The notes: generated by a model not told the origin, from the sequence alone. A DNA stretch of 6,021 bases from Phycisphaerae bacterium (GCA_028277545.1 JANQGB010000287.1:1-6021), one strand, 5' to 3'. Positions 1 to 5,327 are shown, counted from the stretch's first letter. Program-made: numbers and translations.

Positions 1-174
1 TTGGCACATGTGGGGTCGTTCACCAGGGCGGGATAGCCGGGCTGAACCTCCACCGTGGCGGTGCGGCCGTGAGCGGCCGCGGTTGCCTCCACCACGCGCC
101 GCACACGGCTGCACCGCCACGGTGGAGGTTCAGCCCGGCTATCCCGCCCTGGTGAACGACCCCACATGTGCCAA
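1..174. repeat. Terminal inverted repeat (fold-back) of M20 gene segment
   Basis: Positions 1-77 are the reverse complement of 98-174, with only two mismatched pairs (65/110 and 72/103) and a 20-nt centre at 78-97. The first 64 bp of each arm match perfectly. Both arms are coding in the same sense: read on the minus strand, 97 down to 1 gives VVEATAAAHGRTATVEV and onward, while the plus strand from 98 gives AAHGCTATVEV and onward. The centre is in frame with the minus-strand copy only. One difference between copies is silent (GCT/GCA, Ala) and one changes Arg to Cys (CGC/TGC). A natural gene would not contain its own reverse complement at this point, so an assembly or amplification fold-back at a contig end is the most likely explanation. 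A real inverted duplication cannot be excluded. Confidence 0.95.
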
Positions 175-451
175 CCTCGTGGCACAAGTGGCCGGCGAGT
201 TGCTGGGGCCCGACGCGGTTATCACCGATCCACCGCCAACCATGGGTGGCGAAGACTTCGCCTTCTTCGCCCGGCGCGTTCCGGCGGCTTTTTATCGCAT
301 CGGCATGCGCGCCCCGGATCGGACGGATTATCCGGCGCTGCACAGTCCAAACTTCGACTTCGCCGACGAAATCATCGAACTCGGCGTTCGCCTGCACTGT
401 GAGATCGCCTGGCGCTTCCTTAGTGACCCGCCGCTGTGGCGCTGCGGCTGA
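98..451 (+). CDS. M20-family amidohydrolase/peptidase, C-terminal fragment
   Basis: This is the 3' end of a metal-dependent amidohydrolase of the M20 peptidase family (N-acyl-amino-acid amidohydrolase/hippurate hydrolase type). Such cytoplasmic enzymes usually have about 380-420 residues and remove acyl groups from amino acids or short peptides using a two-metal centre. The visible 117 residues start in the end of the dimerisation (lid) domain (AAHGCTATVEV, then PGYPALVNDP) and return to the catalytic domain. Typical C-terminal signatures are MGGEDFAFFARRVPAAFYRIG and, about 30 residues on, LHSPNFDFADEII; the His of LHSP is the expected C-terminal metal ligand. The N-terminal metal site and catalytic Glu are absent because the plus-strand copy begins only at the fold-back junction near 98. 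The open frame upstream to position 8 is reverse-complement sequence and not real protein. Family is secure; the substrate cannot be told. Confidence 0.85.
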   Translation, partial: AAHGCTATVEVQPGYPALVNDPTCANLVAQVAGELLGPDAVITDPPPTMGGEDFAFFARRVPAAFYRIGMRAPDRTDYPALHSPNFDFADEIIELGVRLHCEIAWRFLSDPPLWRCG

Positions 452-708
452 CGACACGCTTGCCTGATCGCCGTCTGACGCTGGTCCAAGATACAAGAAA
501 GCCGTTTTTTTCGTTGCACGTCCTGGCGGCGACGTGTAATCTCACGCGTGGTTGGAAGGAGCGGGAAGAGGCATCTGCCAAAACACTTCCTCCAATCAGC
601 AGGACGATACTGAAGATTTGCGATCCTGCTACGTTGGTTCCGGGCCGATCGGCCAGAGGCCGGTAGTGGCCTGTCGTTACTGACTCGGCGTGCTCAAGTA
701 AGAAGTAA

Positions 709-776
709 CCGACTTTGCAGGTTCAGTCGGGTGAGTATGCCGTCAGGCAAGTGCGTACCCGAGGTGAGTATCACCT
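709..776 (+). ncRNA. Candidate structured RNA: three consecutive hairpins
   Basis: Three stem-loops follow each other: ccgact/agtcgg (709-714 with 725-730), gggt/accc (729-732 with 757-760) enclosing tgcc/ggca (738-741 with 746-749, loop gtca), and the perfect aggtga-gta-tcacct (762-776). The terminator-like hairpin at 842-888 lies about 65 bp further on the same strand. This arrangement would suit a small RNA or a leader element, but I do not recognise any Rfam family, and GC-rich DNA forms short stems by chance. The first two stems share bases 729-730, so they cannot both be complete at once. Confidence 0.2.
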
Positions 777-841
777 TCGCAGAACAACGAGGCTGAACTC
801 GCGCCGCGGCGCGGGTAATCCATAAGACTCTCTCTCTCCCT

Positions 842-888
842 CCCAGGTGCGGGTTGCCCTTGTGGCAGTCTTCACCTGGGTCTTTTTT
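842..888 (+). terminator. Terminator-like hairpin with T-run
   Basis: The 8-bp stem cccaggtg/cacctggg (842-849 with 873-880) is followed by tctttttt (881-888), the layout of a Rho-independent terminator read on the plus strand. The 23-nt loop is long but contains its own gggttgccc fold (851-859). There is no clear gene directly upstream, so it would end either the M20 transcript or an unrecognised RNA. The same bases read as hydrophobic codons in the 847-939 frame, so the T-run could instead be Phe codons. Confidence 0.45.
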
Positions 889-939
889 GCGGGGACGCTG
901 CCGGCGACGAACGCAGACTCAGTGATGACACCAGCCTGA
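847..939 (+). pseudogene. Possible remnant of a secreted-protein gene (signal peptide only)
   Basis: A GTG-initiated frame gives VRVALVAVFTWVFFAG followed by TLPATNADS and a TGA stop after 30 codons. It has the n-, h- and c-regions of a Sec signal peptide: a basic start, a hydrophobic core of about 14 residues and a plausible cleavage after TNA. No mature protein follows in frame, and no Shine-Dalgarno is seen before the GTG; the upstream sequence is CT-rich. It could be the 5' end of a decayed or frameshifted secreted-protein gene. It also overlaps a terminator-like hairpin whose T-run supplies the two Phe codons, so the resemblance may be chance. Confidence 0.2.
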
Positions 940-1212
940 ACGCCCACCCGCCGAAGGCAGGCCCGACACCGGCAACGGGGCACGATGTCCTGGGACGTGG
1001 GCATCGCCGGGGCCAGGCCGGTCTGTGCGGCTGACCGGGGCGCGTGCCTGCGTTGCGAGACACTCTGCACAGACGTCTAATGGCCGCGTCCGAGCCGGCC
1101 GACCTCGCCGGCGGTCCGGGCCTGGACGGCTTCATGCTGCTCCAGCAGCGGATCGCCGGCCGGACGTGACTTTGTGGCAGATCTGGAGTGTCAGGTCGCG
1201 CCTTTCTTCCCG

Positions 1213-1282
1213 CACCGGCAAGATGCCGGTGCCACAGTCAGGCAACCGCGACGGCTTCCACCGGCAAGATGCCGGTGCCACA
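1213..1282. repeat. 70-bp hairpin-pair repeat, copy A
   Basis: It holds two caccggc-aagat-gccggtg hairpins (starting at 1213 and 1259, each followed by ccaca) joined by a 22-nt linker. The whole 70 bp recurs at 1379-1448 with three substitutions (at 1214, 1227 and 1247), so the pair was copied as a unit. A degenerate single hairpin lies between the copies at 1333-1352. Confidence 0.9.
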
Positions 1283-1378
1283 ACCGTGTCGGAATGCCGC
1301 TGGCGCCGCCCTCAATGAACGCCACCTGCTCCCACCGGCGCAATGACGGTGTAACGGTTCGACGACAGCAACTGCCTG

Positions 1379-1448
1379 CGCCGGCAAGATGCTGGTGCCA
1401 CAGTCAGGCAACTGCGACGGCTTCCACCGGCAAGATGCCGGTGCCACA
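1379..1448. repeat. 70-bp hairpin-pair repeat, copy B
   Basis: This second copy of the hairpin-pair unit is offset 166 bp from the first. Its hairpins start at 1379 and 1425. The second hairpin is also the first unit of the 28-bp tandem array, which shows that the tandem array grew from the end of this element. Confidence 0.9.
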
Positions 1449-1592
1449 TTCTCAACGGCGAGTCTCCGGTGCCACTTTCTCACCGGCGAGATGCCGATGA
1501 CACACACTCACCGGCGAGATGCCGATGCCACACACTTACCGGCGAGATGCCGGTGCCACATTCTCACCGGCGAGTCGCCGGTGCCACATTGG
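1425..1592. repeat. Six contiguous 28-bp palindromic units
   Basis: Units start at 1425, 1453, 1481, 1509, 1537 and 1565, an exact 28-bp period without spacers. Each has the plan caccggc-(5 nt)-gccggtg-ccaca followed by about four bases. The loop is aagat in the first unit and gagat or a variant in the rest. Units at 1481 and 1509 share a g-to-a change in the right stem arm (gccgatg), and unit 1453 has a damaged left arm (caacggc). The last unit reads caccggcga-g-tcgccggtg and is complementary throughout. As 28 is not a multiple of 3, translation cycles through all frames and yields chance peptides such as HRQDAGAT and GKMPVP. The array ends 24 bp from the dUTPase stop and could form a strong structure in that gene's 3' UTR. 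The style resembles REP/RAYT-type intergenic palindromes. Confidence 0.95.
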
Positions 1593-1616
1593 AGTGCTCG
1601 ATTGCGGCGATGGGGT

Positions 1617-2033
1617 TCAGCGGTCGACCGTGATCTGCTGGTTGTCCGACTCGTCCTTGCCGGTCATGGCGTAGCCTTGTTCCTGTCGCTGGTGATTTAC
1701 CTTCAGCTTCTGCAGGTAGAGGTGGTGAACATCCTCGGCGTTGAGGCCCACGCACTGGGCCAAGCTGACCCAGAAGAAGAGCAAGTCAATGACTTCTACC
1801 CGGGCATTCTGCAAATCATGCAAGGCGAAGCGCTTGCCTTCCTTGGCCTCGGCGCACCAGTGTTTCCAGAAAGTACAGTCGCGGAGTTCTTCCAACTCGT
1901 TGCTGGCAGCGGCTATATAATCGTTGAGCCATTGGCCGGCCTTTTGGGGGTCGAAGTCGTCGTGGAGGGCCTCTGTGTCAAAGCCGATCCGCTTGTTTAG
2001 CTCAGCTTGAAGCTTGAAAATCTCGTCCAACAC
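1617..2033 (-). CDS. dUTPase-like all-alpha NTP pyrophosphatase (MazG-type fold)
   Basis: This protein of 138 residues from the GTG start resembles dimeric, all-alpha dUTP diphosphatases, which hydrolyse dUTP to dUMP and pyrophosphate, keeping uracil out of DNA and supplying dUMP for dTMP synthesis in the cytoplasm. Visible signatures, in order: LDEIFKLQAELNKRIGF near the N-terminus, QWLNDYIAAASNELEELRD with the first ExxE metal motif, the FWKHW motif, VEVIDLLFFWVSLAQCVGL with ExxD as second metal motif, and LYLQKLKVNHQRQEQGY near the C-terminus, where dUTPases bind nucleotide phosphates. Start choice: the minus strand has aggagag (2045-2039) five bases before GTG 2033 and eight before TTG 2030. 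An ATG at 2081 would add 16 residues, but these are encoded by repeat-like sequence (AGKPAPT just upstream of that ATG), so GTG is preferred. The gene is divergent from the ferredoxin and followed at once by the hairpin array. dUTP preference over other NTPs is inferred. Confidence 0.82.
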   Translation of the reverse strand: MLDEIFKLQAELNKRIGFDTEALHDDFDPQKAGQWLNDYIAAASNELEELRDCTFWKHWCAEAKEGKRFALHDLQNARVEVIDLLFFWVSLAQCVGLNAEDVHHLYLQKLKVNHQRQEQGYAMTGKDESDNQQITVDR

Positions 2034-2038
2034 CGAAA

Positions 2039-2045
2039 CTCTCCT
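2039..2045 (-). promoter_or_regulatory. Shine-Dalgarno deciding the dUTPase start
   Basis: The minus-strand sequence aggagag lies five bases before GTG (2033-2031) and eight before TTG (2030-2028). It supports a start inside the family-conserved N-terminus rather than at the upstream ATG 2081. Confidence 0.55.
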
Positions 2046-2078
2046 GTCATTTGGGCCCGCGAAGGGACGATAGAAGCT

Positions 2079-2165
2079 CATTGTAGGGGCTGGCTTGCCG
2101 GCCGGCAACGCGGGGCCCAGCCTGCCTGCTCCGCCCACCGGGGACCACTGAGAGTGGTATCCGGG
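2079..2165. repeat. Palindromic intergenic repeat between divergent genes
   Basis: It contains the perfect 14-bp palindrome ttgccggccggcaa (2095-2108) and the hairpin accact-gag-agtggt (2144-2158). On the minus strand, 2120-2082 reads through as LGPALPAGKPAPT, a chance peptide I recall from intergenic repeats of planctomycete-type genomes. No second copy is present in this window, so repeat status rests on recollection plus the palindromes. Confidence 0.45.
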
Positions 2166-2197
2166 TCGCCTGGTGCAGGAATTGCAGGGGTTGCAAC

Positions 2198-2226
2198 TTG
2201 ACAGAGTGGCGGGCCGGAGATATCTC
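2198..2226 (+). promoter_or_regulatory. Weak sigma70-like promoter candidate for ferredoxin
   Basis: A consensus TTGACA (2198-2203) is followed after 17 bp by TATCTC (2221-2226), which matches the -10 consensus at only three of six positions. It lies about 77 bp before the ferredoxin start in the right direction. The weak -10 makes this tentative. Confidence 0.3.
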
Positions 2227-2227
2227 C
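2216..2227. promoter_or_regulatory. Palindrome ggagatatctcc overlapping the candidate -10
   Basis: This is a perfect 12-bp palindrome, extended on both sides by gcc/ggc with one extra c on the right. It covers the possible -10 box of the ferredoxin promoter, where a repressor site would be expected. There is no other evidence for a regulator. Confidence 0.25.
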
Positions 2228-2302
2228 CGGCTAAGAATCGGTGTAACGAGGTTTGTTGTGGCGTCCGCGTGAGGCGCCGCGGCGGCAATGGAGAGCAGCT
2301 AA

Positions 2303-2530
2303 ATGGCTAGAAAACTGAAGATTTGCGTAACGGACGAGTGCGTGGGGGATGGACTCTGTGTAGAAGAAGCACCGAAGACCTTTGAAATGAACGACGACAA
2401 CCTGGCCGTCGTCAAGGAAGGCAAAATCGACGACGAGGAAACCATCCTCAATGCCGCGGAAGCCTGCCCGACTGACGCTATCGTTGTGACCGACGAAGCG
2501 ACCGGCGAGCAGATCTTTCCCGAGCCATAA
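2303..2530 (+). CDS. Monocluster ferredoxin, CxxDxxC...CP type
   Basis: A small acidic electron carrier of 75 residues, holding one [4Fe-4S] or [3Fe-4S] cluster and acting in the cytoplasm. The binding pattern is C13-VG-D16-GL-C19, then C55-P56 after 35 residues. This is the layout of single-cluster ferredoxins such as that of Pyrococcus furiosus, where an Asp replaces the second cysteine ligand. The family features FEMNDDN (27-33) and EACPTDAIVV (53-62) are present. C8 is an additional cysteine outside the motif. The start is fixed by TAA (2300-2302) directly before the ATG, with tggagag (2289-2295) at normal spacing. The redox partner is unknown; no oxidoreductase gene is adjacent. A hairpin terminator separates it from the helicase, so it is probably transcribed alone. 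Confidence 0.93.
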   Translation: MARKLKICVTDECVGDGLCVEEAPKTFEMNDDNLAVVKEGKIDDEETILNAAEACPTDAIVVTDEATGEQIFPEP

Positions 2531-2542
2531 AGCCCGCTCGCG

Positions 2543-2577
2543 CGCCCCGGCACGGCCGCAGTAGGCTGCGCGGGGCG
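2543..2577 (+). repeat. GC-rich hairpin after ferredoxin stop
   Basis: The stem cgccccg/cggggcg (2543-2549 with 2571-2577) begins 12 bases after the ferredoxin stop; gcccg/cgggc (2532-2536 with 2576-2580) offers an alternative pairing. There is no T-run, so it may stabilise the 3' end of the mRNA rather than terminate transcription. Confidence 0.4.
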
Positions 2578-2599
2578 GGCGGCGCATAAGGTGAAGAAT

Positions 2600-2643
2600 A
2601 ACAGCCGGCCGGTCGTCTCTGACGGTCCGAGCCGGCTGTTTGT
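2600..2643 (+). terminator. Probable terminator between ferredoxin and helicase
   Basis: A perfect 10-bp stem aacagccggc/gccggctgtt (2600-2609 with 2631-2640) with a 21-nt loop is followed only by a short tgtg after the tt of the stem. The strong stem suggests a terminator for the ferredoxin transcript. The poor T-tract makes it imperfect, and it is close to symmetric, so it could act in both directions. Confidence 0.5.
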
Positions 2644-2722
2644 GCGCAGCACCCGTGGAACTTTCCGCAGCGTGGTGGTATCCTCACCATTGCGGTCCCC
2701 AACATGAGCCGAACAACCGATT

Positions 2723-5068
2723 ATGGATTCCGCGGAATTCCTTACCAAGGTCCGCGCGTCGGACCACTACCGAGACCAGATTGCCGCCATCCGCGAAATA
2801 CCGGCCAGGTCCGCCCGTTTTCGCGATCCTCGAACCGCACTGCGGCCTGCCATCCGGGATGCGCTGGCAGCGTCCGGTGTTGGGGAGCTATACACGCATC
2901 AGGCGGCGGCGATTGATGCCATCGAGAGTGGCCGCGACGTTGTCGTGGTTACGGGGACAGCTTCGGGCAAGACTCTCTGCTACAACGTCCCGGTGCTCAA
3001 CCGGCTTCTGGACGACCCTGACGCCAGGGCACTCTACATCTTTCCCACCAAAGCGCTGGCCCAGGATCAGGTGGGCGGCCTGCGGCGGTTGCTGGATGCC
3101 GATCCCAGGTTGAGCCATATCAACGTCTCGACCTACGACGGCGACACGCCGGCCAGTCGGCGCAAAGCAGCCCGCACGGGTGCCTCCATCATCCTGACCA
3201 ACCCCGACATGCTGCACAACGCGATCCTCCCGCAGCACGGGCGCTGGTCGCAGGAGGGTTTCTTCAACAACCTGCGCTATGTTGTGATCGACGAGCTGCA
3301 CACCTACCGCGGCATCTTCGGATCGCACGTGGCGGGCGTGATCCGCCGCCTGCGCCGGGTGTGTCAACCCGAGTGCGGTCCGCTCTTTATCGGGTGCAGT
3401 GCCACCATAGCCAACCCGGGCGAGTTGGCCGGCCGGCTCATCGGGCGAGAGGTTAGCGTTATAGACGACGACGGCTCCCCGCGTGGCCGCAAGCTGTTTG
3501 TCCTCTGGAACCCGCCGTTTGTCGGCGACGATCAACTCGAACGACGTTCCGCCAACGTCGAGGCCCAGCACCTGATGTGTGACCTGGTGACCGAAGGATG
3601 TCAGACCATTACGTTCGCCAAGTCGCGTGTGGCGGCGGAACTGATCTACAAGTATGTGCACGAATCGCTGAGTAAGCGCCGTCGCGGCTTGGCCAAACAG
3701 ATCCGTCCCTATCGCGGAGGCTACCTGCCTAACGAACGCCGGGAGATAGAGCAGCAGCTCTTCTCCGGCGAGCTGCTCGGCGTATGCAGCACCAACGCCC
3801 TGGAACTGGGCATCGACGTCGGCTCGCTCGATGCCGCCTTGATCGTGGGCTTCCCGGGCACGATCTGCAGCACTATCCAGCAGGCGGGGCGGGCAGGTCG
3901 CACCCGCGACGACTCGCTCTGTGTGCTGATCGCGTACAACGATCCCATCGACCAGTATCTCATGCGGCACGCGTCGTACTTCTTCGGCCAGTCGCCCGAG
4001 CACGCCGCCGTCGATCCCGATAACGAGCGCATCTTCGCCGACCAGATACGCTGCGCCGCCGCCGAATTGCCGGTCTCGCCGGACGACGAAGCCTACTTCG
4101 GTCCGGAGGTGGTGGACCGCTGCCGGAAACTGGCCAAGGCGCAAACGCAGGACGAGTTCTGGTACTGTTTCGAATCAGGAGACACTTACCGCTACCAGCT
4201 CAGGAGCGGCGCCCTGCCGCACCACAGCGTGGACCTGCGCATGGTAGGTCACGAGACCTTCAGTATCGTGGACGCCACACCGGGTAACGAAGCCACCGTG
4301 ATCGGGCAGATCGACTCGATCTCCGCGCCGGAACTGGTCTATCCCCACGCCATCTACCTGCACGAAGGCGTCAACTACTTCGTGCGGGAGCTGGATTACG
4401 ACGGCAAAGTGGCCCGCGTCGAGCGTACGGACGTGGACTACTACACGCAGGTCATGCTCTCTTCGGGGGCCCGCATCCTGAGCACCGATCGGCAGGAGCC
4501 CATCAACGGCGGGACCAGGTTCTTTGGCAAGCTGGATGTTTCCTGGCAGTCGGTGGCCTTCAAGAAGATCAAGTACTACTCGCTGGAGAACATCGGGCAG
4601 GAAACGCTGGACCTCCCGCCGCTGAACATTCCTACCACGGGTCTGTGGGCCGTCCCGCCGCAGGAGGTGATGAACCAGCTCTCGCGTGCAGAACACAAGC
4701 CCGTAGAGGGCCTGGTGGGGGTTCGCAACCTGCTGCTGGTTACGCTGCCCATGCTGGCCATGTGCGACCGCCGCGACGTGTCGGGCCTGGTGGACTCGTC
4801 GAACCTGGGCACACCGGCCATGTTCGTCTACGACCGCTACGTGGGCGGCCTGGGCTATTCCGAAAAGGGCTTCGACTTCTTCGGCGACCTGCTGACCTTC
4901 TGCCGCGAACTGGTCGAGGAGTGCCCCTGCGACCAGGGCTGCCCGAGCTGCGTCGGCCTGGCCAACCTGCGGCCGCCGCTGCACCACGACCCCGACCTGG
5001 GGCAGGGCTACGCCATTCCCAACAAGGACGCCACCAGGCTGCTGCTGCAGTTGTGGCTTGATTCGTAG
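2723..5068 (+). CDS. MrfA/YprA-type DEAD/DEAH-box helicase with DUF1998 region
   Basis: A superfamily 2 helicase of 781 residues, close to the roughly 750 of Bacillus subtilis MrfA (YprA), a 3'-5' DNA helicase needed for repair of mitomycin-C lesions. Motifs in order: LYTHQ (56-60, Q-like), Walker A TGTASGKT (77-84), FPTKALAQDQ (107-116, Ia), TNPDML (159-164, Ib), DELH (190-193, II), SAT (226-228, III), TFAKSR (297-302, IV), STNALELGIDVGSLD (356-370, V) and QQAGRAGR (386-393, VI). The accessory domain follows, then the DUF1998 region from about 650, ending in cysteines C727, C734, C736, C740 and C743 (CPCDQGCPSC), the metal-binding cluster of this family. In-frame TGA at 2705-2707 and no other start codon in between fix ATG 2723. 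No clear Shine-Dalgarno precedes it. The exonuclease partner MrfB (YprB) is not adjacent: repeats and an opposed transporter gene follow. Family assignment is strong; a role in crosslink or adduct repair here is inferred. Confidence 0.93.
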   Translation: MDSAEFLTKVRASDHYRDQIAAIREIPARSARFRDPRTALRPAIRDALAASGVGELYTHQAAAIDAIESGRDVVVVTGTASGKTLCYNVPVLNRLLDDPDARALYIFPTKALAQDQVGGLRRLLDADPRLSHINVSTYDGDTPASRRKAARTGASIILTNPDMLHNAILPQHGRWSQEGFFNNLRYVVIDELHTYRGIFGSHVAGVIRRLRRVCQPECGPLFIGCSATIANPGELAGRLIGREVSVIDDDGSPRGRKLFVLWNPPFVGDDQLERRSANVEAQHLMCDLVTEGCQTITFAKSRVAAELIYKYVHESLSKRRRGLAKQIRPYRGGYLPNERREIEQQLFSGELLGVCSTNALELGIDVGSLDAALIVGFPGTICSTIQQAGRAGRTRDDSLCVLIAYNDPIDQYLMRHASYFFGQSPEHAAVDPDNERIFADQIRCAAAELPVSPDDEAYFGPEVVDRCRKLAKAQTQDEFWYCFESGDTYRYQLRSGALPHHSVDLRMVGHETFSIVDATPGNEATVIGQIDSISAPELVYPHAIYLHEGVNYFVRELDYDGKVARVERTDVDYYTQVMLSSGARILSTDRQEPINGGTRFFGKLDVSWQSVAFKKIKYYSLENIGQETLDLPPLNIPTTGLWAVPPQEVMNQLSRAEHKPVEGLVGVRNLLLVTLPMLAMCDRRDVSGLVDSSNLGTPAMFVYDRYVGGLGYSEKGFDFFGDLLTFCRELVEECPCDQGCPSCVGLANLRPPLHHDPDLGQGYAIPNKDATRLLLQLWLDS

Positions 5069-5126
5069 GGGTTCGCCAGATGTGCAGTTCGGGTCAACTC
5101 GCGCGTCGGGCGCCGTGCTGGTACCC

Positions 5127-5158
5127 TTCCCCACCCCTGCTTCGCAGGGATGGGGCAC
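5127..5158. repeat. 32-bp hairpin direct repeat, copy 1
   Basis: The core stem ccctgc-ttc-gcaggg (5135-5140 with 5144-5149) is extended by outer cccc/gggg pairs (5129-5132 with 5152-5155). The same 32 bp occurs at 5328-5359 with one substitution in the loop (c5143 against t5344), so the stem is fully conserved. Confidence 0.9.
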
Positions 5159-5215
5159 CCGGGCCGGCGGGCTATGGGAGCGGATTCGCCTGACCTACCG
5201 ATAAGGTGACATCCT

Positions 5216-5232
5216 CCGCCCCTTCGGGGCGG
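5216..5232. repeat. Hairpin ccgcccc-ttc-ggggcgg
   Basis: This is a perfect 7-bp stem with a 3-nt loop, the first of three different hairpins lying between the two 32-bp repeats. Translated on the minus strand it gives the HRPEGAED-like chance peptide. Confidence 0.85.
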
Positions 5233-5254
5233 TGAATGTTCGGGCGTGGTCTAT

Positions 5255-5283
5255 CCACGGGTTCCACTTCGTTCCACCCGTGG
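5255..5283. repeat. Hairpin ccacgggt/acccgtgg
   Basis: An 8-bp perfect stem (5255-5262 with 5276-5283) encloses a 13-nt loop, tccacttcgttcc. It is the second of three hairpins inside the composite block. Confidence 0.85.
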
Positions 5284-5294
5284 CCAGCCTCCCT

Positions 5295-5310
5295 CGCCCC
5301 TGTCGGGGCG
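5295..5310. repeat. Hairpin cgcccc-tgtc-ggggcg
   Basis: A 6-bp perfect stem (5295-5300 with 5305-5310) and a 4-nt loop form the third internal hairpin of the composite block. Confidence 0.8.
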
Positions 5311-5327
5311 TAGGTGTTGCGGCTTGA

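Larger units (their letters stand above)
452..1212. other. Gene-poor intergenic stretch with small hairpins
   Basis: No reading frame here resembles a known protein; the short open frames are compositional. It contains a T-run (505-511) without an obvious stem before it, a perfect 12-bp palindrome at 643-654 (ggccgatcggcc), a small stem at 657-672, a cluster of hairpins at 709-776, and a terminator-like hairpin at 842-888. A 30-codon GTG frame at 847-939 reads like a signal peptide, and a frame at 1080-1169 reads MAASEPADLAGGPGLDGFML before a stop, so parts may be remains of decayed genes. The 748-bp stretch before the hairpin array is long for a compact bacterial genome. Confidence 0.6.

Noticed and set aside
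8..97. N-terminal 30 residues of the M20 reading frame
   Set aside because: They are translated from the inverted copy and centre of the fold-back, so they are not part of the natural protein.
436..666. 76-codon frame after the M20 gene
   Set aside because: It overlaps the M20 end, has no Shine-Dalgarno or recognisable features, and its composition is not protein-like.
709..780. tRNA gene
   Set aside because: A ggttcagtc stretch resembles a T-loop, but there is no acceptor stem, anticodon arm or proper spacing.
771..1135. Two overlapping minus-strand frames (771-1070 and 872-1135)
   Set aside because: Arg/Pro-rich translations typical of GC-rich noncoding DNA, with no motif or ribosome binding site.
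1213..1592. CRISPR array
   Set aside because: The 28-bp units are contiguous with no variable spacers, the unit itself is a hairpin, and no cas genes are present.
1389..2000. 203-codon plus-strand open frame
   Set aside because: Its first part is translated hairpin repeat and the rest is antisense to the dUTPase gene; no family resemblance.
2888..4144. 418-codon minus-strand open frame, and another at 4175-5158
   Set aside because: Both lie wholly or mostly antisense to the helicase, whose motifs are complete. Long antisense frames are expected in GC-rich coding DNA.
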